Position numbers and translations under genes: made by a program
In this document: piece after piece, positions 19,318-29,645 of the stretch
How the letters are laid out: each line of letters starts with the position of its first letter
Numbering within the stretch: position 1 is the stretch's first letter
Assembly: GCF_900232995.1 (NCBI RefSeq)
Contig: NZ_OCVX01000003.1
Coordinates: 1,277,509-1,341,508, forward strand
Reading direction: 5' to 3'
DNA from: Mycobacterium simulans
GTDB lineage: Bacteria; Actinomycetota; Actinomycetes; Mycobacteriales; Mycobacteriaceae
DNA: 64,000 bases
Notes under the pieces: model-generated
The model's input: only the letters and a program-made list of their open reading frames with translations
What the model was told of the DNA's origin: nothing
Databases searched by the model: none

Positions 19318-20154
19318 CTAGTTCGTGAACATTGCGCTGTGGAGGGACACCCAATGTGCGAACGTCAGCGCCGGACGGTCGAGGATCTTCTCCACGTCGT
19401 GGGTGACCAACGCGGGTTTGTCGAGCGAAGCAGCGAGCATGGCGAGATATGCGTCAGCGAATTCGGCGGAAAAACCCAAGCCAACAAACCGTTGCCGCAC
19501 CGCGTCCGGTGGTACTTCCCGATAATGCAGCGGGCGTTTCAAGACGCCGCCGATGATCTCGACCAGCTCTGCGTTGGTCAATGTCTGCGGACCGGTCAGC
19601 GGGATCTTCTGCCCGACAAGGTCGTCGGTGAGCAACGCCCGGGCTGCGACCGCGGAAATGTCGCTTTCCACGATCGGCGCCGTGGACGCCGCGGCATACG
19701 GTCCGGCCACCACGTCACCGGCGCGGACCTGCGCCGACCACATGCCGGCGAAGTTCGTCGCAAAGACGCTGGGCCGCAGGCTCACCCACGCCAACCCGGA
19801 GTCGACGGCGAGCTGTTCGACCTCCTTGTTGCGGTCCCCGCGATAGCGTGATGGCTGCCTGGCGAAATCGTCGTCGGCGTTGATTGCCGACAGCGCAACC
19901 AGCTTGGTAACCCCGGCCGCCGCGGATAGGGCCACCACGTCGGCCATGCCCGGCCCCAAGGCGCGGGAGTTGAGAAACACCGCCGATGCTCCCCGGATCG
20001 CATCGGCGACCGATCGGACCACTTCGACCCCGTCGGGGAAGTCGGCGGTGTCGGCTGTGCGGGTGATCGCGCGCACGCGTGCGCCCGCGGCGACAAGTTC
20101 GGCAACGAGTGGGCGACCAACATTGCCGGTCGCGCCGGTAACGACAATGGTCAT
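19318..20154 (-). CDS. NmrA-like NAD(P)-binding protein
   Basis: 278 residues, atypical short-chain dehydrogenase of the NmrA/epimerase type. The Rossmann motif GATGNVG lies at residues 7-13 and the acceptor segment RAITRT near 28-33. LVALSAINADDDF and a YRGDRNKEVE segment stand where classical members have the Tyr-x3-Lys pair, but with Arg spacing that may not be catalytic. AAAGGAG precedes the ATG. It is divergent from an ECF sigma factor, an arrangement typical of ECF41-type sigma factors, whose partners are oxidoreductases, epimerases or carboxymuconolactone decarboxylases. The reaction is unknown. Confidence 0.85.
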   Translation of the reverse strand: MTIVVTGATGNVGRPLVAELVAAGARVRAITRTADTADFPDGVEVVRSVADAIRGASAVFLNSRALGPGMADVVALSAAAGVTKLVALSAINADDDFARQPSRYRGDRNKEVEQLAVDSGLAWVSLRPSVFATNFAGMWSAQVRAGDVVAGPYAAASTAPIVESDISAVAARALLTDDLVGQKIPLTGPQTLTNAELVEIIGGVLKRPLHYREVPPDAVRQRFVGLGFSAEFADAYLAMLAASLDKPALVTHDVEKILDRPALTFAHWVSLHSAMFTN

Positions 20155-20195
20155 GGGATGGCTCCTTTGCAGCTGAGAATGTGCTCTCTTCTCAG

Positions 20196-20221
20196 GACGG
20201 GACTCGAGGTGGGAAAGTTAC
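20196..20221 (-). promoter_or_regulatory. ECF-type promoter of the NmrA/F420-reductase operon
   Basis: On the minus strand GTAAC (20221-20217) is followed after exactly 17 bases by CGTC (20199-20196), the shape of an ECF -35/-10 pair. It is the mirror image of the promoter before the sigma-factor gene. Transcription would start near 20190 and give a leader of about 35 bases including the AAAGGAG site. Confidence 0.65.
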
Positions 20222-20232
20222 AGTCGGCACGA

Positions 20233-20258
20233 GTAACTTTTTCCGCCACCAAATCGTC
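20233..20258 (+). promoter_or_regulatory. Autoregulatory ECF-type promoter of the sigma-factor gene
   Basis: GTAAC (20233-20237), 17 bases, CGTC (20255-20258). The CGTC ends eight bases before the ATG at 20267, so the transcript would be leaderless or nearly so, consistent with the absence of a ribosome binding site. With the divergent promoter it makes an 8-base inverted repeat, AAAGTTAC (20214-20221) and GTAACTTT (20233-20240). Confidence 0.65.
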
Positions 20259-20266
20259 GATGAGTC

Positions 20267-21127
20267 ATGAACCAATCGCCGTCGCCGAGTGATCAGGTGG
20301 TCGAGGCCTGGCGCCGTCACCGCCCGTATCTGGTCAACCTCGGATACCAAATACTCGGAGACGTCGGCGACGCCGAAGATGTTGCGCAAGAAGCATTTCT
20401 GCGGCTGTCACGTGCTAACCCGGGCCAGATCGACGACGTCCGCGGCTGGCTCACCGTGGTGACCAGTCGGCTCTGTCTCGATCAGGTGCGTTCGGCGCGA
20501 GCCCGATATGAGAACCCGGGTGACCCGAGTGACATCGAACAAGAGGGCCAGCACCTGGACCCCGCAGACCGCATCACTCTCGACGACGAGATCCACGCTG
20601 CGCTCCTCGAAGTCCTGCGCAGGCTGAGTCCCGGGGAACGAGTGGCGTTCGTGCTGCACGACGTGTTCGCAGTCCCGTTTGACACAATTGCCGAAACCGT
20701 CGGCCGCCCGGTTGGTACCTGCCGTCAGCTGGCGCGCCGCGCGCGGGCCAAGTTCACTGCGGCACAACCGAAGTTGGGGAAGGTCGACCCCGCAGAGCAC
20801 CAGCTCGTCACCGAGAAATTCATCACCGCATGCGCCAACGGCGACATTGCCGCGTTGACCGCAGTCCTGGATCCGACCGTCTGGGGGGTGGGTACGGTTC
20901 TCGCCGAGCCGCCGCCGCCACCACAGGTCAACCATGGGCCACACCAGGTCGGCACAAACCTGCTTCGCTATCTGGGGCCGGGCGTGACGCTGGTCAGTGG
21001 TCCCGCCGGACTGCCGGTGGTACTGGCATTCGCCGAACGGCGGCTCTTTGCTGTCATCGTGTTGACGATCCGCGGCGGCTTCGTCACCAAGATTGAAGCG
21101 ACGGCCGATCCATCGGCGCGAGTGTGA
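20267..21127 (+). CDS. ECF sigma factor with NTF2-like C-terminal domain (SigI/ECF41-like)
   Basis: 286 residues. Region 2 spans about 15-85 (YQILGDVGDAEDVAQEAFLRL, then GWLTVVTSRLCLDQVRS). Region 4 spans about 115-170 (LRRLSPGERVAFVLHDVFAVPFDTIAETVGRPVGTCRQLARRA). Residues about 180-280 form a SnoaL/NTF2-like domain that in ECF41 factors replaces an anti-sigma factor. The overall sequence resembles M. tuberculosis SigI. The DGGGR-type signature usual in ECF41 C-terminal domains is not evident; a WGVGTVLAEPPPP stretch stands there. It is divergent from the NmrA gene, with predicted autoregulation. The signal is unknown. Confidence 0.88.
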   Translation: MNQSPSPSDQVVEAWRRHRPYLVNLGYQILGDVGDAEDVAQEAFLRLSRANPGQIDDVRGWLTVVTSRLCLDQVRSARARYENPGDPSDIEQEGQHLDPADRITLDDEIHAALLEVLRRLSPGERVAFVLHDVFAVPFDTIAETVGRPVGTCRQLARRARAKFTAAQPKLGKVDPAEHQLVTEKFITACANGDIAALTAVLDPTVWGVGTVLAEPPPPPQVNHGPHQVGTNLLRYLGPGVTLVSGPAGLPVVLAFAERRLFAVIVLTIRGGFVTKIEATADPSARV

Positions 21128-21219
21128 TGATGCCAGGGTGTCGCTTGGAGCCGGGCACACGAACACCCATTTCCGGCAGCGCCAACGACCGCGGCCGGTG
21201 TGGCGGACGTGACGACGTC

Positions 21220-22521
21220 TCAGGCACCTGACGCGAAGTAGCCCGTGATCGTCGCCGCGATCTGTAAGAACTTGAGTCGTGTGGCGGGGGCCATTTCGTG
21301 GACCACATCGATGACACCGCCAGGCCGTAGGTGGGGATCGAAGGGCACCTCGACCACAGGCTGGCCGTGATCAACGAATTCGCGAGCCAGTAACGCCCGG
21401 GTGCGCTTGTCGGCATGTCCGTCGGAATCGTTGAGTACGACGATGCTGCGTTGCAACAAACTGGTGAGGCCCCGATCTGACAGCCACTCCATGGTCTTCG
21501 CCGCTGCCGAGGCCCCATCCGCCCACGGTGAGGACACCACGATCAGTGCGTCCAGGTCGCGCAGGACTTCTTGGGTTACCCCGGCATCCATCGTCGAACC
21601 GCAGTCGATGACCGAGATCGCGAAATGGCGATCCAGCCGCAGGACGGCTTCCCGGTAGATCGCCGGGTCGAGCACTCGGCGCGGTCCGGACGCCGGCTCA
21701 CCACCAAGGACATGCAGCCCGACGGAATTTCGGCCAACACGGGCGGTCATGTCGGTGAACGACTGCAGGTTCTTGTCTGCGGTCAGTTCCCAGAACGAAC
21801 CGGTTGCCCGCGGATCGATTCGACTGCTCAGCCGGCCGAAGGCGGTGTCGGCGTCGATCGCGACGATGCGGTCCTGCTGGCGCAGTTCGGCGAGGATCGA
21901 TCCGACGCTGGCTGCGACAGACGTTTTCCCGACACCGCCCTTGCCCAGCACGCCGACCTTGTGGTTGCCGTGCAGGACGCTTCGGATTGCCTTTTCGAAT
22001 TGCGCGGCCTCGCGTTGCGCGGGCGATGGGCCAGGGCTAATTAGGCCGAAGGTCGCCGCCCGGACGATGCGCCGCCAGCCGCGGTCGGCGGGTTGTGTCC
22101 GCGGGCGTTGCGGGGAGACAGCCCGATCGGCCCACGGAGCGGGCGGGGCCGCCGCGGCGCCCGGTTGGGGCGGCGGAGGCGGGGGGTGGGTCTTATAAAC
22201 ATCTGACGCTGCCGGCGAAGCCCCCTGGGGAGAGGTCGGGGGGGCGCGGGACATTGAAGAAAAAACACGGAGAGGCGGTGGGGGCGCGGACGGACGCGGT
22301 CGGGGTTCCGGTGGGTGCGGTGCTCTCGCGGTTGGTCTGGGCGGCGGTAGCGGACCTCGCGCTGGAGGAGGCGGAGCGACAGGTGCACGTCGCGGGGCCG
22401 CTGGAACAGGTGGGGGCACCGTGCCGGAATCTCCGGACCGCGCAGCGGGCGGGCGCGCGGCAGGGGTGTCGGGTTGGACGGGCCGCACCCGGTCCCGCAG
22501 GAATTCATCGCGCACGTTCAT
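21220..22521 (-). CDS. EspI-like MinD/ParA-type P-loop ATPase (Rv3860-like); N-terminal part corrupted in assembly
   Basis: 433 residues as sequenced, from the ATG at 22521 (MNVRDEFLRD, preceded by GAGGAG). The first 145 residues are Pro-rich. Residues 148-163 (WRRIVRAATFGLISPG) echo the EspI linker motif, and a deviant Walker A GKGGVGKT lies at 193-200, followed by IVAIDADTAFGRL. The sequence fits the paralogue of EspI found near ESX-1 (Rv3860). Residues about 86-112 are encoded by what appears to be adapter sequence (22186-22266), so the real linker sequence and its length are unknown, and residues 1-85 should be confirmed. Function unknown; possibly a regulator or partner of ESX-1. Confidence 0.75.
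   Translation of the reverse strand: MNVRDEFLRDRVRPVQPDTPAARPPAARSGDSGTVPPPVPAAPRRAPVAPPPPARGPLPPPRPTARAPHPPEPRPRPSAPPPPLRVFSSMSRAPPTSPQGASPAASDVYKTHPPPPPPQPGAAAAPPAPWADRAVSPQRPRTQPADRGWRRIVRAATFGLISPGPSPAQREAAQFEKAIRSVLHGNHKVGVLGKGGVGKTSVAASVGSILAELRQQDRIVAIDADTAFGRLSSRIDPRATGSFWELTADKNLQSFTDMTARVGRNSVGLHVLGGEPASGPRRVLDPAIYREAVLRLDRHFAISVIDCGSTMDAGVTQEVLRDLDALIVVSSPWADGASAAAKTMEWLSDRGLTSLLQRSIVVLNDSDGHADKRTRALLAREFVDHGQPVVEVPFDPHLRPGGVIDVVHEMAPATRLKFLQIAATITGYFASGA
22186..22266. other. Unremoved Nextera i5 adapter sequence (assembly artefact)
   Basis: 22186-22204 matches the Tn5 mosaic end (CTGTCTCTTATACACATCT) at 15 of 19 bases. 22191-22218 matches the continuous reverse complement of the Nextera Read 1 adapter with only two mismatches in 28. 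The next eight bases (22219-22226) occupy the i5 index position. 22227-22255 aligns to the reverse complement of the P5 primer at 17 of 29 bases, with most differences being T to G, and it ends CATT like the adapter. Then comes an A-rich run (22256-22266). The order and spacing of all parts are those of a read running into the adapter, so this is not genomic DNA. Confidence 0.93.
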
Positions 22522-23215
22522 GGGCTCCTCAGGTGACGGGCAACTGATCGTCGCGCCTGTGGCCGACCGCGGGTAGCTCCCGCCTGAAACCCCACGGTCC
22601 ACGAACCAGTATCCTGACGGAAAACCTGTACCGACCTTGCCCAGCCGGTTTTAGAGTCCTATTAGTATTGTGCAAACTCGGGCCTGGTGCGGCGCGACGC
22701 CGTCGCGATGCCGCGAGCGTTCCAGACGGCGCCTCCGGCCGCGGGTGCTGCCATGCCTTATCGTGCGGCGTGTTGCCAGTGTGACGTGCGCTTGCGATTC
22801 GGGCGATCGTGATGACAGGCCGGCAAACCGAGTTCGTAGCAAACTTGGTTAAGCGGTTGGTGTGGCCGATGGCACGTCGCGGTCACCACCACCGTGGGCA
22901 GCTTGCCGGGAGCTGAACGGCACACCGCGATGCTGTCGATCAGCAGTTACAGCGAATTTACGTTGCCGCCAGGCGGCAGGTTACTATTGGGGAAGTTGGC
23001 ATGTCAGGCGGGTTTTGTCATATCGTTTTACGACTTGTCGAGACCGGTTAAACGGCCACCGTTCAACGCTGCACGGACGAATCAATAACCGGACCATCTC
23101 CGCCTGTCGAACAGCCTATCGACAAGCCGAAGAGGTCCAGCCCGCAACCTCTGGGAGGGGCCTGGCGGAGCCGATGATGAGGCCGTGCAGAAGTCTGGTG
23201 AAGGGTTAGGTGGGA
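22522..23215. other. Non-coding region between the Rv3860-like gene and gltB
   Basis: About 690 bases with only short, compositionally unconvincing open frames on either strand. Near 22665-22675 the minus strand reads ACAATACTAATAG, a possible -10 region for the leftward ATPase gene; the 10-base core also occurs upstream of whiB6. A GCCGCCAGGCGGC palindrome lies at about 22966-22978 and a more AT-rich stretch at about 23010-23050 could hold the gltB promoter. I see no tRNA, riboswitch or insertion sequence. Confidence 0.5.
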
Positions 23216-26200
23216 ATGGCGCCCAAGCGCTCGGGCTCCCAAGGGCTGTACAACCCCGCATTCGAACACGATTCGTGCGGGGTCGCCATGGTCGTCGACA
23301 TGCACGGTCGGCGTAGCCGCGACATTGTGGATAAGGCGATCACCGCGCTGCTCAACCTTGAACATCGCGGCGCTCAGGGTGCCGAACCGCGCAGCGGTGA
23401 CGGCGCGGGCATCCTGATTCAAGTCCCGGATACGTTCCTCCGGGAGGTCGTGGACTTCGAGCTGCCCGCCCCGGGCAGCTACGCCACCGGTATCGCCTTC
23501 TTGCCGCAGTCGTCCAAGGATGCCGCGGCGGCCTGCGCCGCGGTGGAGAAGATCGCCGAAGCCGAGGGCCTGGAGGTGCTGGGCTGGCGGAACGTGCCCA
23601 TCGATGACTCGTCGCTGGGAGCGCTGTCTCGCGACGCGATGCCAACGTTCCGCCAGGTGTTTCTGGCGGGAGCGTCTGATATGACGCTGGAACGGCGTGC
23701 CTACGTGGTTCGCAAGCGCGCCGAGCATGAGCTTGGCACCAAGGGGCCCGGACAGGACGGACCCGGCCGCGAAACCGTGTACTTCCCGAGCCTGTCCGGC
23801 CAGACGTTCGTCTATAAGGGCATGCTGACCACCCCGCAGCTCAAGGCGTTCTACCTCGACCTGCAGGATGAGCGGCTGACGAGCGCCCTGGGCATTGTGC
23901 ATTCCCGGTTCTCCACGAACACCTTCCCGTCGTGGCCGCTGGCACATCCTTTCCGGCGCATTGCCCACAACGGTGAGATCAACACCGTCACCGGCAACGA
24001 GAACTGGATGCGGGCTCGTGAGGCGTTGATCAAGACCGACATCTTCGGGTCCGAAGCCGATGTCGAGAAGCTGTTCCCGATCTGCACACCGGGCGCCTCC
24101 GACACCGCGCGCTTCGACGAGGTGCTCGAATTGCTGCACCTGGGCGGACGCAGCCTGGCCCACGCGGTGCTGATGATGATCCCGGAGGCCTGGGAACGCC
24201 ATGAGTCGATGGACCCCGCGCGACGGGCGTTTTACCAGTACCACGCATCCTTGATGGAGCCTTGGGACGGCCCGGCGTCGATGACGTTTACCGACGGCAC
24301 CATCGTGGGCGCGGTGCTCGACCGCAACGGCCTGCGCCCGTCGCGCATCTGGGTCACCGCCGACGGCCTGGTCGTCATGGCCTCCGAGGCCGGCGTGCTG
24401 GACCTGGATCCGTCCACGGTGGTTCAGCGGATGCGGCTGCAGCCCGGCCGCATGTTCCTGGTGGACACGACCCAGGGCCGCATCGTCTCCGACGAGGAGA
24501 TCAAGGCCGAGCTGGCCGCCGAGCACCCCTACCAGGAATGGCTCGACAAGGGCCTGGTGCCCATCGACAAGCTGCCGGCGAACAAATACGTCCGCATGCC
24601 CCACCACCGACTCGTCATGCGACAGCAGGCCTTCGGGTACACCTATGAGGAACTTAATCTGCTGGTGGCACCGATGGTGCGCACCGGCGTCGAGCCGATC
24701 GGATCGATGGGCACCGATACCCCGATCGCGGTGCTGTCACGGCGTCCTCGGATGTTGTACGACTACTTCCACCAGTTGTTCGCTCAGGTGACCAACCCGC
24801 CGCTGGATGCCATTCGCGAGGAAGTGGTGACCAGCCTTCAGGGAACCACCGGCGGCGAGCGCGACCTGCTCAACCCGGACGAAAACTCCTGCCATCAGAT
24901 CCTGTTGCCCCAGCCCGTCCTGCGTAATTACGAGTTGGCCAAGTTGATCAACCTCAACCCCGACGACGAGGTCAACGGACGTCCGCATGGCATGCGGTCC
25001 AAGGTGATTCACTGCCTGTACCCGGTCGCCGAGGGCGGCGCCGGGCTGGCCGCCGCGATGGACGAGGTGCGTGCGCAGGCGTCGGCGGCGATCGCCGACG
25101 GCGCCCGGATGATCATTTTGTCCGACCGCAATTCCGACGAACAGCTGGCTCCGATTCCGTCACTGCTCGCCGTTGCCGGTGTGCACCACCATTTGGTGCG
25201 CGATCGGACCCGCACCCATGTGGGCCTGGTGGTCGAATCCGGCGATGCCCGCGAGGTCCACCACATGGCGATGCTGGTCGGTTGCGGGGCGGCCGCAGTC
25301 AACCCCTACCTGGTGTTCGAGTCGATCGAGGACATGCTCGACCGGGGTCTCTTGGATGGCCTCGGGGATGGGATTGACCGCAACACGGCGTTGCAGAACT
25401 ACGTCAAGGCCGCCGGCAAGGGCGTTCTGAAAGTCATGTCCAAGATGGGCATTTCGACGCTGGCGTCCTACACCGGCGCGCAGCTGTTCCAGGCGGTCGG
25501 TGTCTCCGAGGAAGTTCTGGACGAGTACTTCACCGGATTGGTTTGTGCAACCGGCGGAATCACGCTGGACGACATCGCCGCAGACGTCGCTGCCCGCCAC
25601 GCGCTGGCTTACCTGGACCGTCCGGACGAACGGGCGCACCGCGAGCTCGAAGTCGGTGGGGAATACCAGTGGCGTCGGGAGGGCGAGTACCACCTGTTCA
25701 ACCCAGAAACCGTGTTCAAGCTGCAGCACGCCACGCGGACCGGTCAGTACAAGATCTTCAAGGAGTACACCCGTCTCGTCGACGACCAAAGCGAGCGGAT
25801 GGCGTCGTTGCGTGGACTCCTCAAGTTCCGCGCGGGTGTGCGTCCGCCGGTTCCGCTGGACGAGGTCGAGCCCGCCAGCGAAATCGTCAAGCGTTTCTCG
25901 ACGGGCGCGATGAGCTACGGCTCGATCTCCGCCGAAGCGCACGAGACACTCGCCATTGCGATGAACCGGCTGGGGGGCCGGTCAAACTGCGGTGAAGGCG
26001 GGGAGGACGTCAAGCGATTTGAGCACGACCCCAATGGTGATTGGCGCCGCAGCGCGATCAAGCAGGTGGCCTCAGCCCGGTTCGGGGTCACCTCGCACTA
26101 CCTGACCAACTGCACCGACATCCAGATCAAGATGGCCCAGGGCGCGAAACCCGGTGAGGGAGGACAACTTCCGGGACACAAGGTGTATCCATGGGTCGCC

Positions 26201-27820
26201 AAAGTCCGCCACTCCACACCCGGCGTCGGCCTGATCTCGCCGCCGCCGCACCACGACATCTACTCGATTGAAGACTTGGCGCAGCTCATCCACGACCTCA
26301 AGAACGCCAACCCGTCCGCTCGGGTTCACGTCAAGCTGGTCTCCGAGAACGGCGTGGGGACCGTTGCCGCGGGTGTTTCCAAGGCACACGCCGACGTAGT
26401 CCTGATTTCGGGCCATGACGGTGGCACCGGCGCAACCCCGTTGACATCGATGAAGCATGCCGGCGCGCCGTGGGAGTTAGGCCTGGCGGAAACGCAGCAA
26501 ACGTTGCTGCTCAACGGGTTACGCGACCGGATCGTGGTCCAGGTGGACGGTCAGCTCAAGACCGGCCGCGACGTGATGATCGCAACGCTGCTCGGCGCCG
26601 AGGAGTTCGGCTTCGCCACCGCCCCGCTGGTGGTCGCCGGCTGCATCATGATGCGGGTATGTCACCTAGACACCTGCCCCGTCGGCGTGGCCACCCAGAA
26701 CCCCGTGCTGCGTGAACGATTCACCGGCAAGCCCGAGTTCGTCGAGAACTTCTTCATGTTCATCGCCGAAGAAGTGCGGGAGTATATGGCGCAGTTGGGC
26801 TTCCGGACACTGAATGAGGCCGTCGGTCAGGCCGGAGCGCTGGACACCACGCTGGCGCGGGCGCACTGGAAGGCGCACAAGCTGGACCTGACGCCAGTGT
26901 TGCATGAGCCGGAGTCGGCCTTCATGAACCAGGATCTGTACTGCAGCTCGCGCCAGGACCACGGCCTGGACAAGGCGCTCGACCAGCAGCTGATCGTGAT
27001 GAGCAGAGAGGCGCTAGACGCCGGTTCACCCGTCCGGTTTTCGACGACAATTGGCAATGTCAACCGTACGGTGGGCACCATGCTGGGCCACGAGGTGACC
27101 AAAGCCTATGGCGGCCAAGGCCTGCCGGACGGCACCATCGATATCACGTTCGAAGGATCGGCGGGGAACAGCTTTGGCGCCTTTGTGCCGCGGGGGATTA
27201 CGTTGCGTGTCTACGGCGATGCGAACGACTATGTCGGCAAGGGCCTGTCCGGTGGTCGGATTGTGGTGCGGCCGTCGGACAATGCGCCGCAGGACTATGT
27301 TGCTGAGGAAAACATCATCGGCGGCAACGTGATTCTGTTCGGCGCCACCAGTGGAGAGGTCTTCCTGCGCGGTGTGGTGGGGGAGCGGTTCGCGGTCCGC
27401 AACTCCGGCGCACACGCGGTGGTCGAGGGCGTGGGCGATCACGGTTGCGAATACATGACCGGGGGTCGGGTGGTCATCCTTGGCCGCACCGGACGCAACT
27501 TCGCCGCTGGCATGTCGGGTGGTGTGGCCTACGTTTACGACCCGCACGGTGAACTTCCGGCCAACCTCAATACCGAGATGGTCGAGGTCGAGGCACTCGA
27601 TGTTGACGATGTGGACTTCTTGCACGGCTTCATCCAGGCGCACATCGATGCCACCGATTCCGCTGTTGCGCAGCGGATCCTGGCTGACTGGCCCGGGCAG
27701 CAACGGCACTTCGTCAAGGTGATGCCGCGCGACTACAAGCGGGTGCTGCAGGCGATCGCGGAAGCCGAACGTGACGGCGTTGACATTGACAAGGCGATCA
27801 TGGCGGCGGCTCATGGCTGA
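23216..27820 (+). CDS. gltB: Glutamate synthase large subunit
   Basis: 1534 residues from the ATG at 23216 ([22 protein letters not shown]); a GTG two codons earlier is also possible. The short propeptide precedes the catalytic Cys21 of the class-II glutamine amidotransferase domain. The central and synthase domains follow, with the FMN-binding region and 3Fe-4S cysteines at 1143, 1149 and 1154 ([15 protein letters not shown]). The C-terminal beta-helix is [21 protein letters not shown]. With GltD it makes glutamate from 2-oxoglutarate and glutamine. Its stop overlaps gltD by eight bases. Confidence 0.97.
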   Translation: MAPKRSGSQGLYNPAFEHDSCGVAMVVDMHGRRSRDIVDKAITALLNLEHRGAQGAEPRSGDGAGILIQVPDTFLREVVDFELPAPGSYATGIAFLPQSSKDAAAACAAVEKIAEAEGLEVLGWRNVPIDDSSLGALSRDAMPTFRQVFLAGASDMTLERRAYVVRKRAEHELGTKGPGQDGPGRETVYFPSLSGQTFVYKGMLTTPQLKAFYLDLQDERLTSALGIVHSRFSTNTFPSWPLAHPFRRIAHNGEINTVTGNENWMRAREALIKTDIFGSEADVEKLFPICTPGASDTARFDEVLELLHLGGRSLAHAVLMMIPEAWERHESMDPARRAFYQYHASLMEPWDGPASMTFTDGTIVGAVLDRNGLRPSRIWVTADGLVVMASEAGVLDLDPSTVVQRMRLQPGRMFLVDTTQGRIVSDEEIKAELAAEHPYQEWLDKGLVPIDKLPANKYVRMPHHRLVMRQQAFGYTYEELNLLVAPMVRTGVEPIGSMGTDTPIAVLSRRPRMLYDYFHQLFAQVTNPPLDAIREEVVTSLQGTTGGERDLLNPDENSCHQILLPQPVLRNYELAKLINLNPDDEVNGRPHGMRSKVIHCLYPVAEGGAGLAAAMDEVRAQASAAIADGARMIILSDRNSDEQLAPIPSLLAVAGVHHHLVRDRTRTHVGLVVESGDAREVHHMAMLVGCGAAAVNPYLVFESIEDMLDRGLLDGLGDGIDRNTALQNYVKAAGKGVLKVMSKMGISTLASYTGAQLFQAVGVSEEVLDEYFTGLVCATGGITLDDIAADVAARHALAYLDRPDERAHRELEVGGEYQWRREGEYHLFNPETVFKLQHATRTGQYKIFKEYTRLVDDQSERMASLRGLLKFRAGVRPPVPLDEVEPASEIVKRFSTGAMSYGSISAEAHETLAIAMNRLGGRSNCGEGGEDVKRFEHDPNGDWRRSAIKQVASARFGVTSHYLTNCTDIQIKMAQGAKPGEGGQLPGHKVYPWVAKVRHSTPGVGLISPPPHHDIYSIEDLAQLIHDLKNANPSARVHVKLVSENGVGTVAAGVSKAHADVVLISGHDGGTGATPLTSMKHAGAPWELGLAETQQTLLLNGLRDRIVVQVDGQLKTGRDVMIATLLGAEEFGFATAPLVVAGCIMMRVCHLDTCPVGVATQNPVLRERFTGKPEFVENFFMFIAEEVREYMAQLGFRTLNEAVGQAGALDTTLARAHWKAHKLDLTPVLHEPESAFMNQDLYCSSRQDHGLDKALDQQLIVMSREALDAGSPVRFSTTIGNVNRTVGTMLGHEVTKAYGGQGLPDGTIDITFEGSAGNSFGAFVPRGITLRVYGDANDYVGKGLSGGRIVVRPSDNAPQDYVAEENIIGGNVILFGATSGEVFLRGVVGERFAVRNSGAHAVVEGVGDHGCEYMTGGRVVILGRTGRNFAAGMSGGVAYVYDPHGELPANLNTEMVEVEALDVDDVDFLHGFIQAHIDATDSAVAQRILADWPGQQRHFVKVMPRDYKRVLQAIAEAERDGVDIDKAIMAAAHG

Positions 27821-29279
27821 TCCAACCGGCTTCCTGAAGTACACCCGCCGCGAGTTGCCGAAGCGGCGGCCGGTGCCCCTGCGGCTGCGCGACTGGAACG
27901 AGGTCTACGAAGAGTTCAACGAGGGGACCTTGCGCCAGCAGGCGACTCGCTGCATGGACTGCGGTATTCCGTTCTGCCACCACGGTTGTCCGCTGGGCAA
28001 CCTGATCCCGGAGTGGAATGACCTGGTGCGCAGGGGCCGTTGGCGGGACGCGATCGAACGGCTGCACGCCACCAACAACTTCCCCGACTTCACGGGTCGG
28101 CTGTGTCCGGCCCCGTGCGAGCCTGCGTGCGTGCTCGGCATCAACCAGGATCCGGTGACGATCAAACAGATCGAGCTGGAGATCATCGACAAGGCCTTCG
28201 ACGAAGGCTGGGTGGAGCCGGTGCGGCCGCATTGCGAGACCGGCAAGACGGTCGCCGTTGTGGGTTCGGGTCCGGCCGGCCTGGCCGCCGCCCAGCAGCT
28301 CACGCGTGCGGGGCACAAAGTCACCGTCTTTGAGCGTGACGACCGTATCGGCGGGCTGCTGCGCTACGGCATCCCCGAGTTTAAGATGGAAAAACGCATC
28401 CTCGACCGACGCCTGGAACAGATGCGGGCCGAGGGCACCGAATTCCGGGCCGGCGTCAACGTTGGCGTCGACATCACCGCCGACCAGCTGCTAGCCGGCT
28501 TCGATGCGGTGGTGCTGGCTGGCGGCGCCACCGCCTGGCGTGAGCTGCCGATCCCGGGCCGCGAGCTGAACGGCATCCACCAGGCGATGGAGTACCTGCC
28601 GTGGGCTAACCGGGCACAGGAGGGTGACGACGTCCTGGGCGAGGACGGCGAGCCGCCGATCACCGCCAAGGACAAGCGGGTCGTCATCATCGGCGGCGGT
28701 GACACCGGGGCCGACTGCCTGGGAACCGCGCACCGCCAAGGTGCGGCGAACATCCACCAGTTCGAGATCATGCCGCGTCCACCCGACAGTCGCGCGGAAT
28801 CGACCCCATGGCCGACCTACCCGTTGATGTATCGGGTGTCGGCGGCGCATGAAGAAGGCGGCGAGCGGGTCTTCTCGGTCAACACCGAGGAGTTCGTCGG
28901 CAAAGACGGGCACGTGAGTGCGCTCAAGGTGCATGAAGTGACCATGGAGGACGGCAAGTTCGTCAAGGTTGAGGGTTCTGACTTCGAGCTCGAAGCCGAT
29001 CTCGTTTTGTTGGCGATGGGATTCGTCGGTCCGGAAAGGCCCGGGCTGCTCACCGACCTCGAAGTGAAGCTCACCGACCGCGGCAATGTTGCCCGTGATG
29101 ACGACTTCGCCACCTCGGTTCCGGGTGTATTCGTCGCCGGCGACATGGGCCGCGGCCAGTCATTGATCGTCTGGGCGATCGCCGAAGGCCGGGCCGCCGC
29201 GGCGGGGGTGGATCGATATCTGATGGGCTCCAGCGCGCTGCCGGCCCCGATCAAGCCGACCGCCGCACCGCTTCGATAG
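27813..29279 (+). CDS. gltD: Glutamate synthase small subunit (NADPH)
   Basis: 488 residues from the ATG at 27813 ([10 protein letters not shown]), inside the last codons of gltB; the length equals M. tuberculosis GltD. [4Fe-4S] cysteines lie at 47, 50, 55 and 59 ([14 protein letters not shown]) and at 98, 102 and 106. The FAD-binding GSGPAG is at 151-156, a NADPH-binding [11 protein letters not shown] follows near 290, and a C-terminal FAD motif [14 protein letters not shown] closes the fold. It supplies electrons from NADPH to GltB. Confidence 0.97.
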   Translation: MADPTGFLKYTRRELPKRRPVPLRLRDWNEVYEEFNEGTLRQQATRCMDCGIPFCHHGCPLGNLIPEWNDLVRRGRWRDAIERLHATNNFPDFTGRLCPAPCEPACVLGINQDPVTIKQIELEIIDKAFDEGWVEPVRPHCETGKTVAVVGSGPAGLAAAQQLTRAGHKVTVFERDDRIGGLLRYGIPEFKMEKRILDRRLEQMRAEGTEFRAGVNVGVDITADQLLAGFDAVVLAGGATAWRELPIPGRELNGIHQAMEYLPWANRAQEGDDVLGEDGEPPITAKDKRVVIIGGGDTGADCLGTAHRQGAANIHQFEIMPRPPDSRAESTPWPTYPLMYRVSAAHEEGGERVFSVNTEEFVGKDGHVSALKVHEVTMEDGKFVKVEGSDFELEADLVLLAMGFVGPERPGLLTDLEVKLTDRGNVARDDDFATSVPGVFVAGDMGRGQSLIVWAIAEGRAAAAGVDRYLMGSSALPAPIKPTAAPLR

Positions 29280-29443
29280 TCACAACTGTCACAGCAGAAA
29301 CATTTGATAAATTGCTCGGCGCGTCGTCGAGAGTTTGCCAGACGCGGGGTGTCTAATAAGCACTTGTGGGCTGGATCACATAGGAGTCGCATAGAATCGT
29401 ATGTGAGAGCCCGGTTGAGTTGTCCGATCGCAGGAGTGCCACT

Positions 29444-29584
29444 GTGCGTAGCAACCCAGTACCCCGGTCACGAATGGGGCGAATCGCCTGGTCATGGTTC
29501 CGTCACCCGGTGAAGAGCCACGAGTTTCCTGCTAAGCACGAGCGCCTGGTAACCGCTGAGGAACTGCTGCGCTTCGCCGTGTAA
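29444..29584 (+). CDS. Small basic protein of unknown function (46 residues)
   Basis: A GTG at 29444 with AGGAG at 29432-29436, seven bases upstream, opens a 46-codon frame ending TAA at 29582-29584. The product is basic and aromatic in its first half (RIAWSWFRHP) with an amphipathic C-terminus (ERLVTAEELLRFAV). A possible -10 (TAGAAT, 29389-29394) lies upstream. The strong ribosome binding site and protein-like composition make it believable. It stands alone 164 bases after gltD. I do not recognise the family; no function is proposed. Confidence 0.55.
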   Translation: MRSNPVPRSRMGRIAWSWFRHPVKSHEFPAKHERLVTAEELLRFAV

Positions 29585-29645
29585 TCGCGTGGATTGCGTG
29601 CGCACGGTTCCGCAAAGAATTTGCTCAGCTTTATCGAGTTGTTAT

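Noticed and set aside
20260..20292. An alternative ATG at 20260 for the sigma-factor gene
   Set aside because: It is out of frame and stops after ten codons; the ATG at 20267 preserves the conserved N-terminus.
22186..22266. Mobile-element end, because the block contains a Tn5 mosaic-end-like sequence
   Set aside because: The flanking adapter, index and primer parts show that it is library adapter, not a transposon; no transposase or target duplication is present.
22862..23209. A 115-codon plus-strand frame directly before gltB
   Set aside because: Composition rich in Arg, Cys and Ser with no domain-like pattern and no ribosome binding site; typical of high-GC non-coding DNA.
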